Source: Cercis canadensis
Taxonomy: Eukaryota > Streptophyta > Magnoliopsida > Fabales > Fabaceae
Assembly (NCBI GenBank): GCA_003255065.1
Contig: QAOA01005801.1
Coordinates: 1,804,143-1,868,142 of the forward strand
Direction: 5' to 3'
DNA: 64,000 nucleotides
Shown: positions 40,813 to 53,142 of the stretch, in pieces
How the letters are laid out: every line of letters begins with the position of its first letter
Position numbering within the stretch: the stretch's first letter is position 1
The notes under the pieces: generated by a model
Seen by the model: the letters and a program-made list of their open reading frames with translations, nothing else
Told to the model about the DNA's origin: nothing
Database searches by the model: none
Made by a program: the position numbers and the translations under genes

Positions 40813-40858
<46 letters not shown>
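40813..40858 (+). repeat. Poly-T tract at gap edge
   Basis: 46 consecutive T bases lie between the gap and PIF copy 2. It could be a sequencing or assembly artefact, or the inverted poly-A tail of a retroposed sequence lost in the gap. Confidence 0.9.
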
Positions 40859-40860
<2 letters not shown>

Positions 40861-41175
40861 CCTTGAGCATTGATATTGAAAGGGCTTTTTTGTAGTTTGA
40901 AGAAAAGATTTCCTATCATTGGTTGTGGAACTTAACCAACTTATGGAGTCAAGACTCAAAACAAAATTATATTAGCATGTTGCATTTTGCATAATTATTT
41001 GATTGGGGTAGATCCAAATCAAGAGCTGATTGATGAAGTAGATGAAGAAATTGCTAGCCAAAATGAGCCTCAATAACATATTTATGAACAGAGAGATGAG
41101 GGTGAACATGCTACTCTTGGAAAGCAATTGAAAGATTCTATAGCTACTACTATGTGGAGAGATTACACAGCTTGA
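40859..41175 (+). pseudogene. PIF/Harbinger transposase, C-terminal fragment
   Basis: Reads IDIERAF, LKKRFPIIGCGT-stop-[44 protein letters not shown] and ends MWRDYTA-stop at 41175. The fragment begins abruptly beside the poly-T and gap, just at the third catalytic residue (Glu in IERAF). It aligns with 18658 to about 19000 of copy 1 in inverse orientation. A frameshift in the T run after AF and a stop after GCGT make it non-functional. Confidence 0.85.
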
Positions 41176-41624
41176 ACATGTTATATCTCCTAGTTTGTAG
41201 TTCAGCTATTTGAAAATTATTAGATGAGTTTTGTCCATCTGTATCTCCTAGTTTATAGTTCAACTATTTGCTATTTTAGGCATATAGTGTAATGGTATAT
41301 ACATTTATTAATTGGAAATTTAGAACTTCATGATATGAAATTTTTGGCAATACTTGTTTGCAATGTTTCATTATATGATTGTTTCTTGCATTTCTTATTT
41401 TATGGAATTTGTACCATTGCTTTTTTATTTTTCTTGCTTGAGTATTTTAGGATTAGGCATACCTACTTCATAAAATTGTAAAAGATCACAATGTACATTG
41501 CTCAATGGTCTCTGTTCGGTATTGAAAAATAAAAAAGAAGTCAACTAAAGTAATTGCAGCTTATAACTTTAATGTTTTGTTGATGGATGCAATCATAATT
41601 TTGTTTTCACTATTTCTAGGAAGT

Positions 41625-42600
41625 ATGTCTAAGAAACAAGTTGCAAAAAGAAACAATAGTAAGAAGACATGGACAAATGACATGGATGAAGCTATTGCTG
41701 AGGCGTATTTGCATCAACATAATTTGGGAAATAAATTTGTCAATAACTTCATAACTACAACATAGGAAAGCATAATAACTGAGTTAGAATAAAATTTTCA
41801 AAGGCAGTTTGTGAAGGAGAAGGTGAAAGATCGTTGGAAGAACTTAAATAATAGTTTTTCAAGGTGTTATGACATATTTAAGAATGGTTCAAGTAGATTT
41901 GGTCGAGATTCAACTACAAAATAATGGTTGGCTACACCTAAGTTTGAAAAAGTTTACTTGCTGTTTGATTTTAAGCATTCCTTATATTCATTTGCCTTAA
42001 AAGTATTATTTTCTCCTAACCTATGTTACATATTTTGTAGGAAAAGTCAGAAGCTATTGAGTGGATGAACAAGCCTATTGCTCATTATGACAAAATGGTA
42101 ATTCTTTATGAAAAAAATAGAGCTATTGGTGAAAATTCTGAAATAGTGAGGAAACTAAAGCGTAAGAAGTCTTTTATTGGGGAAACTCAATCAGTGCATA
42201 CGCTTGATGCTAGTGATCAAGTGGCCTATCGGAATTAGGTGAATTTGGACAGCTTTCATGATTTAGATGATGACAATGTTGTGACGTCTCTTGAAGCTCG
42301 CTCTCAAGGCATTTCACAAGTTGCAATTAGTTTAAAACCTAAAAAGAAAGGCTAAGGATGATAAAGAATTTGATGGAATTAGAGATGCCCTTTAAGAGGT
42401 TGCTCAAGCACTTAGAGAGGGAAATGAAGTTTATCAAAGAGTCAAGCTAGTCGTAAGTATTACTGAAGATCAAGTTTGGAAACTTTTGGAGGATTTGAAG
42501 ATTGAGGAACACCAAATGAACACAACATATTTTTATCTAATTGATCATCCTAAGAAAATAAGGGAAATATTAGGTTGTCTATAGGATAGGCACAAAAAAA
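41625..42600 (+). pseudogene. Myb/SANT-like accessory protein of PIF/Harbinger (decayed)
   Basis: PIF/Harbinger elements need a second, Myb/SANT-domain protein for transposition. Here the frame starts MSKKQVAKRNNSKKTWTNDM at 41625, after an intron-like ttctag. It continues through a Myb/SANT-like domain (VKDRWKNLNNSFSRCYDIFK, SRFGRDS). A probable intron ends at tattttgtag near 42040. The C-terminal parts are EKSEAIEWMNKPIAHYDKMV, LREGNEVYQRVKL and IDHPKKIREILGCL. In-frame stops after ITTT, ITELE and STTK, and later ones, kill it. The gene is absent from PIF copy 1. Confidence 0.78.
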
Positions 42601-44164
42601 TATTACTTTAAATGGTATTTAGTCCCCCTATTACAGCAAGGTAATAATTCATATTGTAATATTTGAGTTCATGTCTTATGTACCAATGAGTTCTATGGTA
42701 CTTCTTTTTTCTTGCTCTTTGGTTCAAAAATTGATTGCAGTGATGCAAACTTAGCTCACAATATTTGATTACTTTTCAGGTATATGTGACATTGTGATTG
42801 TTCTTTGAAGTGGAGTTTTATTGTTGAACAAGAATTAGAGGCATGCTTAAGCTGTGATAAGAACTTCATGCATTCAAGGTGGAATGATGTCACTTTCCAT
42901 ACTGTTGAGTTCTTAAAATTTTATGAATCCCTTCTTTTATTGTGCTTGTCGTAGCAACCATTTCCAGAATTGATTAATTGAAAGCTGCATCTAAGTACTT
43001 CTAATTTTTGAATTGATTTTAAGGTTATGTTCACCTCAAGGAAAATTTTCCCATAAGGATTCAAGAAGGTTATATACACCAAGGTTATGGTATTTTTTTT
43101 GGTCTTTTGTTAGTCATTTTATATTCTCTAATTTTCTTGTAGTCTAGTCTTGGAGAATTGCTCTGGATACTTAACAAGAAAATTGGTGAATATAGATGAC
43201 ACACAAGCATTGCAGTGTTTAAGAGGAAATGTTTTTAATGCTAACAATAATGAGAGTTGGTGCATCATATGTGTCCATACTTGAAAAAATATTATTTTTT
43301 TAATTATTTCCCTTTACAAATTGAGTTAGGATAGTTCCAAAAGTACGCAACTTATAAGAACATTAGACAATTTCTCTCTTGAGCACATTTAATAATCAAA
43401 TGCCCACTTGAGTGAACCAAATTATCCAATATTTTATAACTTGTCTTTTTATTTCTGTCTCTATTTCTTTTTGGAATGTTTGATATTTAGTTTTCATAAG
43501 GTGATGTGTTAAAAACTTTCAAAATATTATATTCTCATCCTACAAGATTTTATGTAATGGTATGTATCAAGTCTTATACCAAAGTTAATGGATCAGTGCC
43601 TATTATTCATTGCAATAACCACGACTACTAATTGGAGATGCCTTATGAAAAAATTACTCAGTATGGAGTTTTTAGATTCTGGATCATTTCGTACAAAAAA
43701 CTCTTTTCTTGTGGTCTAATAACAACTAACTTTTTAACTTTGTACTAACTTTGATAAACTGCAATGAAAAAGTGTCATGCGATTGCTTTTGATTTGGGCT
43801 TGATTATCACAAGTTTTGGCAAAAAGCACAATTATTTTAGACAAAAAGCTCTGTTTTCATTTTCATTTTCATTTTTTGTTATTTTCTCCAACCCAAATTG
43901 GGTGGCCTTTATCCATCTTGTGTTCTACTCTATTTTGCTTTAATTGTTTAATAGACAAATTATTTGGTAGATTTAATCACAAGCAAGTATAATTTAATAA
44001 TAAAGGGTAAATTAATAAAAATACTTTACAATATAATTTTTCCTTTCATTTTTGCTCTTTTTGTTCATTTTAATAATCCAAACAAGAAATAGGAAAACCC
44101 CTTTCTTTCCTTTTTTTTTCCCTCCCTTTCCCCTTTATTTCTCCTTCAACTTCTAAACAAACCC
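42601..44164. other. PIF copy 2 non-coding 3' region
   Basis: AT-rich, no gene. It aligns in inverse orientation with 9450-9805 plus 17372-18230 of copy 1. The terminal 350 bp is rich in A/T with a TCCTTTCATTTTTGCTC-type strand-biased stretch. Confidence 0.65.
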
Positions 44165-44318
44165 AAAAAAGGAATGTGGGAGTTTGAAGTTATCCCTTGG
44201 TTTTTTTTTTTCCTTTTTAATCTTGACCTCTCAAACAAGGAGATGAACGCATTTACTTATTTTCTTTCCTCTCATTTCCCCTAATTTTAACTTCTAACAG
44301 AGAGAGTAAAGGACTTGG
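44165..44318. other. Short spacer, possible relic of another TIR
   Basis: Contains CTCAAACAAGGAGATG and TTAACTTCTAACAG, which resemble PIF-type termini. No boundaries could be fixed. Confidence 0.3.
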
Positions 44319-44640
44319 ATATTGTAAGTTTGGAAACTAATTCCATAAGTACCCTAGTTATGAAGCAATTTTCATCAATACCCTAGTTTTCAATTTTTTA
44401 ATAATATATTTTTTTAAAAAAAAAGGAAAATAAGGATTGGGGCCCACCGATGGCACAATGTAGGATTTGTCGTCACCTAAGAGATGACGCCATAGGGCAA
44501 ATGGCGTCACCTTTTAGGTGATGACAAGTGCCATATGGTGTCACCTCATTGATGACGACAAATGTCAAATGTCGTCACCTAAAAGGAGACTACAAACGCC
44601 CAATTGTGTTATTAATTTTAACCTACTCCCCCACAGAGAA
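44319..44640 (+). repeat. Left arm of the outer TIR element
   Basis: After about 130 bp of head, the sequence carries alternating GTCGTCACC, GATGACGCCAT, AAATGGCGTCACC and GGTGTCACC units that can pair with each other. These are likely binding or folding sites. Confidence 0.7.
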
Positions 44641-45370
44641 TTTGGCAGGAAATCTGATAGTTTGAATCTCTGTCATAATAGCCTTGTGCCACAAAACTTC
44701 ATATGGCCTCACCTAACTTGTTTTGCCATTTAGCATATTATGTGACGACTTTGGAATTGTGTGACAACATGTGTAGAAACCCTATATATATGACATCAAC
44801 TGCACAAATCTTGCTTGTAGATATTTCATTGGTGAGAAATCAAAACAAAATTGTTGATGGTAGGAGAGCTTATTATGCAGAGTTTGTTACAACTGATTAA
44901 ATAACTCATTTGTTGGTGGTTTTTAAGGTGTGTTAATTTTATTCTCATATAATATAAGCTTTAAAGTGTTAATTGAAGTTGATATTATAGTCTTGTTAAT
45001 TGAGGTCCTCCATTCACTTATAGCCTGAAAAGTACTTTCACATCTTGTATTATGATGGTGCAATCTTCAACATGCATATGGAATATGTGCGTCTCTGACT
45101 TCCATCATTCAACCAATGCTGAGACAAAAGACACATCTAAGTGAATGAAATGCACTTTTGTGATACCTCCAAACCTAGCTATGCAAACATAATGCATAAC
45201 TCACTCACCATTATGCTTATCATAACTTATATGGCTACAACACTACAATAATGTATTACGTTGTTTCAATTATCTCATCAATCAGTTTACACACATATAT
45301 AAATTATAATACATAAAGAGCATAAATAAATTCTATTATGATTTAAATATCATCATGATATTAACTATAA
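44641..45370. other. Interior of the outer element, left side
   Basis: No gene recognised. It ends with CATGATATTAACTATAATTAAA, a text that recurs with minor changes at about 59250 on the right side. Confidence 0.45.
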
Positions 45371-45379
45371 TTAAAAAAT

Positions 45380-45720
45380 ATTAAAATATTATTTTAGTCC
45401 TTAAAAAATGATCACAATACTACTTCAGTCCCTAATTTATTTATGGAGCCACTTTAGTTCTCAAAATATTCATCTGTCAGCTAGTTTAGACCTTCGTCTA
45501 GCCCAGTTAACCCATGTGGGAAGGAAAAATCCAGGTGGCATGTTAAGTGGTTGCGTGGCCGTTAATGTACACGAGACAGGTGACTTAGCACGTGATGTGT
45601 TCAAAATGATGTCGTTTTAGTGCTGTGAGAAAAAAATGAACTTAACAAACCAAATATGATGCCATTTTGGTGGTTCATCCTTGAACACCCACAACACGAG
45701 TTACAAAATTCTTAAATTAG
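45380..45720 (+). repeat. Left TIR of the MULE
   Basis: Contains CCCTAATTTATTTATGGAGC, CCACTTTAGTTCTCAAAATA, TCTAGCCCAGTTAACC and GGTGGCATGTTAAGTGGTT, each found inverted in 58740-59072. Confidence 0.85.
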
Positions 45721-45924
45721 GGATAGATTGTGAATCCTAAACCCATCTTGTGAATTCACTCTCTCACACTATCAAGGTGACGAATCAAAGACAAGAAGGA
45801 GAGGCAACAAATGAGACAAACAAGAGTAGAGGCATGAATTGAAAATATGAGATCAAGATACCTTCCACGACATTCTGTGATGATTGATGATGACCCCTTC
45901 ATGCCGACAATCCATGGACAATAA

Positions 45925-46389
45925 GGTAAGGAAGGTAGCTCTAGTGGGTCAAGTTTCATAAGTGGTGTAGTTGCAAAATCACTAGTACCTTATGTATGTG
46001 GTTGTAACAAGAGGGTGATATTATTGATTTCAAAGACAAATAAGAATTCAAATCACCCATTTTGGCGTTGTCCACATTACAAGGTGAGGGAAGTTTAATT
46101 TCAATAAATTGAAAAACTTGTAGAAATGTTGTGGCTCAGAATTTCTTGGTCTCTAAATGTACTCTATTTAAATATGCAAAATGAAAAATTGTGTTGTGGA
46201 TTCTTTCAATGGGCAAACAAGTTTGAAGGAATTATTTCAAGAACTCCTAAGTTTTTTAGTGCAAATGACAAAAGGGTGATGAAAATGCAGAAGAAATGAA
46301 TTAAGAGTCTTGAAAGTGAAGTTAAGAAACTAAAGATTGCTTGTGGTTTGCTAGTTCTTTTGTTGGTCACTCTATTTTTAGCAAAATAA
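45925..46389 (+). pseudogene. GRF-type zinc-finger protein with C-terminal membrane segment (broken)
   Basis: The plus-strand frame, open after a TAA at 45922, reads GSSSGSSFISGVVAKSLVPY, then VCGCNKRVILLISKTNKNSN and HPFWRCPHYK, ending at a good donor (AAG|GTGAGG at 46084). A second exon, acceptor uncertain, reads CCGFFQWANKFEGI. A charged, coiled-coil-like stretch (ESEVKKLKIA) and a hydrophobic segment LLVLLLVTLFLAK-stop at 46389 follow. The Cys pattern C-G-C, C-P, C-G-F-F-x-W is that of zf-GRF, a single-strand nucleic-acid-binding finger common in small plant proteins. A TGA after MKMQKK interrupts it and no clear ATG is visible. It lies just inside the MULE left TIR and converges on MURA. 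Confidence 0.68.
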
Positions 46390-46800
46390 GTGATGTTCAG
46401 ATAAGATGATTGTAAAGTTGCGTAAGATAATTTTAGCAAAAAAAAATTGGCATTGTGCTGAAAAATAATATCCGCCACTTTCACATTACAGTAATAAAGA
46501 ATTCTTTAGAAACTATATCTAATATCAACTAATCATTTGTGCTAAAAAATGACAATACACTTTCATTATATTCAAGGTGAATAAAGTTTGTACAAAGGTT
46601 CCAAAAAGGTTGGTGGGTCATTTATAAGTAATTCTAATAAGTTCCAGCATACCAAAATAAAATAATATACAATAAGGCAAAAATGTGATAGGTCATTTAC
46701 AGTTAATCCCAATAAGTTTTAGCCAACTAAATAAATGTTGATTACAATTTTCAACCTAAAAATAGAAAAAAGAAAAAGAAAAGAAAATCTTTATTGTGCT
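46390..46800. other. Convergent intergenic region of the MULE
   Basis: AT-rich DNA between the 3' ends of the GRF-finger relic and MURA. No other gene is visible. Confidence 0.5.
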
Positions 46801-49800
46801 TTAATTATCAGCTAATATATTATCTTTCCCTTTGCTTGAACCTTCACCAGAGAGAGATGTTAAATTTTTTTTCCTAGTAACTATTGCTGCTACTTGTAAT
46901 GTGTCTCTAATCACATCTTCTTGCTGCCTTTTTTTGCTGCCATGTTGACTTGATCCCTGTTTATATAGCAAGACAAGTGTAAGTAAATGGTTTGAGACTT
47001 AAATTACCTATTGGAAAATGATAAATTAAAAGTCAGTACCTTAGTCTTTTTCCTATGTCCTAATTTCTTCCTCTAGTTTTATAGTTGCTTAGGTTTAGGT
47101 CTAGGAATATTTTCAATATCTTGGTTGTGAGGAGGGGCTTGTGAGTCAATTGGTTGAGATAAGAGGAGTTCTATCTAAGTAGATGGATGACTGGTTTATC
47201 TGTTGGTCTTTTTCTGTCACTTTCATGGTTTCACTCCCTTGCATGTCCTTGTGTTATGCCCTATCTCATCACATTTAGAACATTTGGTGGCCCCATATTT
47301 CATTTTCTATCTAGAAGAATCTTCAAGAACATCATTCAATTTGCTTCTATTTTTTTTTAAGTCGGCCAACTGGCCTCTTGAATGGTGAAGAATTTTTATC
47401 ACCTAGACCTATTTAATGCTAATAAACTTGGCTTGCAACCGGCTGTATAAAAGGTTCATAAGCTTTCAACCATGTGCTAGTTTAATACCAGTCATGCACT
47501 GCATTATCTGATTTTTCATTATTTGATGCAAATATTGCACAAACATGTCTACAAGGGATCACTAAAAGATTTCAGACCCTGCATAAGCATGTATGAGCTG
47601 ACAAATCAACCACCACTCTGTCAATTGGTCTCCTACTTACTTTGTATTTGTGACTAGTAGGATCTCTAGCCCATGGGAACATATTTACCCTTGTAAGTTC
47701 TAATTTTTACAAGCATTTATGACATCTTCTTCATAATATAACATTTTATCTCTTCAAGCATAGTAGGATTAGGTTGCTTATGAACTTTCAAATTTCCTTG
47801 TTAAATTGTTCAGACATGTTGCTTGTAATGACTTGATTCTTATTGTATGAACTAAACACCCCTCTAACCCATCTAGAAGGAAGATTATTCATCAACCAGT
47901 CATAAGCATCCTTGTCAATTCGACTGATTTTAGCCATATTCATATTTAACTCTTCCATTGTAAAAGACTTTGTAATTAAAAAGACTTTTGATATAAGTTC
48001 ATTGCTTTTCTAAGTCTTATAGAAATTCTTCTAAATGTGCATTACACATGACCTATGAAGAGCAATTGTATATAATTCAGCCATTGCAGACTCTAAGCCC
48101 TGTAATTTGCAACAACAACAAAAAAATTGTGTTAAAATTTGATGTACAATAGGAGTTAGTAAGATTAAACAATATAAAAACAATCAAAAACATTTGTGCT
48201 CTCAAAACAAATTACATTTTTCCAATATGATATAAAGTTTTAACCATGCTTCTTTGGGTCTCCAATATCCTCAATCAACCTTGTTAAAACCATTTTCATA
48301 TGTCTTTTGTCTCTAGATCTATAACAATATATGCTATTAGGTAAAAAAAATTGTTCTCATCTCGAGCAACAACAACTAACAAAGTCCCACCATAATACCC
48401 CTTTAAGAAACATCTATCTAGACATATCAAATGTCTACAAGTAGTCTTCCATCTTGCTTTGTAAGCATCTAGACAAATATAAAGCCTATCAAAGCACCAG
48501 TGGGTCTGTCAACACTAAGTTGCATAGATGCATTATGGTCCACTCTCTTCAATTCACTACAGTAGTCCTATAATGCTGCATATTGTTCTTCTCTGTGTCC
48601 TCCATAATTTTTCTTGTCATCTTCAATGCCCTAAATATTGTTCTCTTAACAACATTCACATTATATTTTTTCTTTACCAAATTGTAAGTATCAGTACCTT
48701 CCATTGAAGGAAATCCTCTAACATCTTCTACAAGTTTATATGCTAACCACTTCTTATTTCTTTGCTTGTTTTTGACTTTTCTACTGCGTGTGTGATTGTT
48801 GATGAAGGTCTTTACTTGAAAACTATGTGTGACATTATTGAATGAATATAAAATTTCTCATGGACAATCATCTTTACATATGGCTTTGGCCATTTCTTTG
48901 TCATTTTTCACCCGCACCATTGGTATGCATAAATGAATGATGTAATCCTTTACTACTTGCTTGAATGCTGCCAGAGTTGGAAATTTCATTCTAAGCTCTA
49001 GGTTGACCTCACCAAATTCATCTTGAGGATTAAATTAGGGAAAATTTTCCTTTTTTTTTAGAGTCATCTACCTCATGTTTAGAGCTCTCAAGAGTGTGCA
49101 AATCCTCTATCTCATAATCCTGACCCTCAAAATGATTGACATAAACTTATGGTCTGTCGTTCTTCTTCTTCTTCTTTGTTCCTTAGATTGTTTCTTGTTA
49201 TGGTCTCACATCATATTCACTATGTCTATACCCGTTTTGTTCTCTTTGTCCAATATTTTTTCCATATGACTTTTGTACCTTCTTCAACTTCATGGGTGTT
49301 TGCATGTCTTCTTTGTTTGTGCTCTCAAGGAATGGTGGTGGCTTGTATGATATATCTTTTGCACTATTATACCCATAAGAATCTCCACCAATATCTTCAT
49401 TATCCTCTAGATACTCTCCTTCATTGTTGCTTGTAGTTTGCTGGCTATTAGCACTTAATCATCATCTGTAGACATATCTTCACTGCTGGTTATAGCTTGT
49501 TTCATATTAAGATCATTAGCAACATTCCCTACTTTAGCATATTTATACTCCCTTCTTAAGTAAGCTACATAGTCTTGGTCTTCATCAGTGTCGTACATTT
49601 TGTCTTCACCCTCATTTGACATGTCATTATTCACAATTCACATCCTTCCTCACATTTTTAGACCAATTCTCCATTTCATCTTCAAGTGTCTTCCCATTCT
49701 TCCCTTTTGTCTCACAAGTCATGTCTGGTAAATTTAATATAGGTTCAAGAACCTCAAGATTTTCAATAACAGGATGCTCAATAAAAGCTTTATCTCCTCA

Positions 49801-50051
49801 ACACCTTCTATAACACCAAACATTTCTATAACATCTAAGTCACCTTTAAAGGGTCTAAACCCATGTTGTAGCTCTAATTCAAGCACTAACCAATAGCAAT
49901 TTTGATAACCAAGATACCCATGCTCATGAATTAATTGATCAATCACAGGAATAGAAACTTTGTCAATATCCATTCCATCCCATGGATCTTTTTCACCATC
50001 AACATCGTTCATATTTGGCTCATGTATAAACTTACCCCCATGGTGAAACAC
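46801..50051 (-). pseudogene. MURA-type Mutator transposase, decayed
   Basis: The minus strand starts MFHHGGKFIHEPNMND at 50051. Next are the MuDR DNA-binding domain near 48870-49030 (EVNLELRMKFPTLAAFKQVV, MVRVKNDKEMAKAICKDDCP) and the MULE transposase domain near 48260-48450 (LDRCFLKGYYGGTLLVVVAR, then IAYIVID). Downstream are YDWLMNNLPSRWVRGVFSSY and SNMSEQFNKEI near 47830-47930. A SWIM zinc finger near 47560 reads CLCRV...IPCRHVCAIFASN. A CCHC knuckle CSKCDEIGHNTRTC lies near 47240-47280. It ends KGKDNILADN-stop at 46801. This is the complete domain order of an autonomous plant MULE transposase, but frameshifts and stops interrupt it in many places and introns are possible. Confidence 0.85.
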
Positions 50052-50520
50052 GAGGGATTACATAACGATCTATTCTACAATTTCACAATTTAAAATATAT
50101 GAATAATATTCACTAAAGTTTTGCACATATTTACTAAATACAAAGCAAGCATGAATATCCAACCACAAACACATCAAGTTCAGACTTCATTATTGCTATT
50201 TTCAAACCAAGTTGATTCATTTAATTATATTCAAGCAAACCAAACTTGAAAGGCATATGTGAAGTTTTTCTATATATTAAAGCTACATGCTCTGTTAGTG
50301 GCTTTCTATCCGACTTACTTTTCGGCTTTTAGGTAGTATTCCAAATACAAAATGGAGTGGTACTGATGAAGACAACAATGTTCTAGGAAACTTTCATTAA
50401 AAATAGTTTTGATGTTGGCTGATTAGATGGTAATAATTGATTTATCTCAATACTACACTACTTGTTTAGGTTTCCATGAAGGTAGCTTTTGTTTTATACC
50501 ATTTTATCATTTTACCTTTA
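50052..50520. other. MURA upstream region and left edge of the nested gypsy fragment
   Basis: No gene. The boundary between MULE DNA and the gypsy fragment lies somewhere here but shows no LTR, so the gypsy fragment is truncated on this side. Confidence 0.4.
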
Positions 50521-52605
50521 GGATATTACCATGTCTCTTACATTTTATTGTAGCAATTTAGTCTTCTATCACTTGGAACCTGTTAGTTGTCTTTACAGGT
50601 CCAACACTGAGGTTCACTGCTACACTTTCTAAGACTTTAATGGGAACGCCTTGGAAGGTGTTCAAGAAGACATTTGATGGCTGAAACATCTCCTTAAGGA
50701 GGCCCAGGGCAGTGAAAATTGGGTAAGGCAATACATTTACTCCTAAACCACTATCTATAAGTGCTCTTTTGACCTTATGCCTTTCTATGGCAGCTCCCAT
50801 GTATAGAGGTAGGTTATGGTGCGGATCTTCCCATACTCAATTAGATTTTTTGAAGAATATAATAGATCCATATGCTCTGGCTAGTTTGTTGACAAAGGTA
50901 TTTACAATACAATAGTATGCCTCCCTATTCTTCATAATCTGGGCAACCGCTACAGTAGCTTCATCGATGCCTTGGTCATCTAGGCCTATCTGGCATAATA
51001 GAGTTCGAAGTTCCTTGCTTTGGCCAATCCCTTGCCAATTATGGTAACTTATGACATCTTTAACATGTCATCTGGATCATCATCCGGGTCTACTTCCTTA
51101 ACAATGGGTTCTCTCGTAGAGATAATATGGACATCATGCTCGGGTAGGGGTTCGTTATGGATATTATTGTTCTCTAGGAGAGGGATTTCTCCTTTACTTA
51201 GTTTCTCATGGAATAGTTCCCTTAGGTGGAAGCAATCCTTAATGGAGTGATTCCTTGAAAAATACAGTTTGCAGAAGTTAGGGTTCCTCATATCTGCTGC
51301 ACAGAACTTATTTGGTCGGCTTCCTTTGTTGTAACACAACTTCCTTTAGCCATTCATCTAGTAGTTGATAGATTTTGTCAATGGAACATGGGAAAAAGGA
51401 AGGCTCATTTCCTCTCTAATTCTGAGGCTTTCCATATTTATTATCATAGTTCCCTAAAGGAGCTAATGCGTCTGTCATGTTCATCTATAGCCATATCATC
51501 AAAGAAAGCATCATCTTTGGGACGCTTTCTTTCTTGCATTTTCATGGCCTCAGCAACATCTGCGGCTCTGGCTATCAGTTCAGAAAAGGATTTTAACCTA
51601 GTCAGGTGTAGATGAGAACTATCCTCTATGCTTTTGAAACATCCATAAACTAAATCAATCTCTGGCATTGTTTCTTTACATTGGAGTGCTTTATCTCTGT
51701 AGCGTTTTATAAAGGCTACAAATTTCTCATTGCTTCTTTGTTTAACCCTCTTGAGGCCCATGATGTGGATCACCCAGTCTTCTTCCAAGAACTTGTTACA
51801 GAACTCTGTGACCATTTGACCCTAACTGTGACTAGAGTTATCTTTTAGTTTAGAGTACCATGTAAAAGCTCGTCCTATAAGGGATTTTGGAAACTCCCTT
51901 AGGCACAGGTCAATTTTACTTCTGTCGATCCCCATGTCATCTAAGAACATCAAGATGTGTTATCTAGCACTTCCAGTAGCATCATACTTCTGTAGTACAG
52001 GTGCCTAGTAATGTGGTGGATATGGCATAACAGCTATGCTTAAAGAGAAAGGAGGCTAAAACTCCACCATAGCTGCATACTTATCTTTTTGTGTCTCTAG
52101 GATTTGCCTTAGCTTGTTTCTAATTACATTCACATCTCTAGAGTTTGCTGGCCCTTTCAAAGTAGTTTGGGGAATTCGGGCAACTTCTTCTACAGTGGTT
52201 CTCCCTTCTTCTCTCTTGTCTCTCTCATTCCTTTTCTCAAGAAGGTCTTCTTTCCGCTTCTCCTTTGGAGGGGCTATGGAGTTAAGCTCTTCTCTCATAT
52301 TGATAATTGTGTCAAGAAGTGTATAGAACCTGAAGGTTGGGATAGCACTGTCATCTTTTGCAGAGTTAGCATGAGCAGCTTTGTCTTCTCTTAAGAAGTC
52401 TTTGAAGTACACTACGTCTACTCTAGCATGTTCTTCTTCCCTACCACCATTCACTTATGCATTATGGTCCCTTGTTTCGTTCAGCTGGCGAGGGCCTCCA
52501 GTTTGTAGACACCGTATTTTGTTCAGGCTGTGATTTTAAAATTTGTCCAAATTTATTTTTATAAAAAAAAAGAGAGAGAAAAATGAAAATGCATTATATC
52601 TTCCA

Positions 52606-53142
52606 ACTCAATATAATGTTGTAGCTCTACCACATTGGCTATGTCTCTATTCAAACCATGTAAGAACTTTGCCATCGTGGCCTCACGGTTCTCTTCCACA
52701 TTGGCCCTTATCATAGCAACTTACATCTCCTTATGGTAGTCCTCCACATTGGTCCACTTGGGGTTGTCTTGCTCTTCTTTCTCTCCGGTCATGTCTATCA
52801 AACCGATATTGGTTTTCAACATTGCTTTGTTCACTCAAGTCTCGGCCCTCATGAGTGTGTCTTGCTCTCCTCCTTCCTCTATTGTGTCTAACAAAATTAC
52901 CTTGGACTTCAAAGTCACTATGCTTGCCCACTTCCTTCTTCATTATCCTCAACAACCCTCATATTCCTCCTCCTTGCTTCAGGGACTATAGGCGGTTGTC
53001 TCCCTTGCAAGTCTTCCTCATACTTACTCATTCGGTCATGCAACTCATCAAACCTCATGTTTATCCTCTCAAATTGCTGCTGCATGACATGAAATGTAAA
53101 AACTTGATTTCTCGCTTCACTTTCTCTATCCATGATGTTCAA
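52606..53142 (-). pseudogene. Gypsy gag fragment with internal deletion
   Basis: The minus strand reads MNIMDRESEARNQVFTFHVM, QQQFERINMRFDELHDRMSK and EEDLQGRQPP. An Arg-rich stretch follows (RHDRRERRARQPQV), then, after a deletion, [20 protein letters not shown] and LNRDIANVVELQHYIELEDI, the end of a retrotransposon gag domain. The block before it (PTFQGK...LYLDWE in the 33632 element) is missing. Confidence 0.78.

Larger units (their letters stand above)
40859..44164 (+). mobile_element. PIF/Harbinger DNA transposon, copy 2 (5' truncated at gap)
   Basis: Plus-strand copy of the element at 9450-23330. It holds the last part of the transposase gene, a Myb/SANT-like accessory gene, and a non-coding 3' region. 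Its end CTTCTAAACAAACCC at 44164 is the inverse of the GGGTCAGTTTAGG end at 9450. The pre-insertion site of the solo-LTR-like element is intact at about 43816-43820. The bases after the end (AAAAAAGG) do not show the TAA seen at copy 1. Confidence 0.82.

Noticed and set aside
39424..40959. Long open frames across the N run with poly-Lys or poly-Phe ends
   Set aside because: They exist only because N codons are not stops. The real frame there is the gypsy pol tail up to 39970.
45756..45959. Minus-strand open frame opposite the GRF-finger region
   Set aside because: No recognisable family. The plus strand carries the Cys pattern and a good splice donor.
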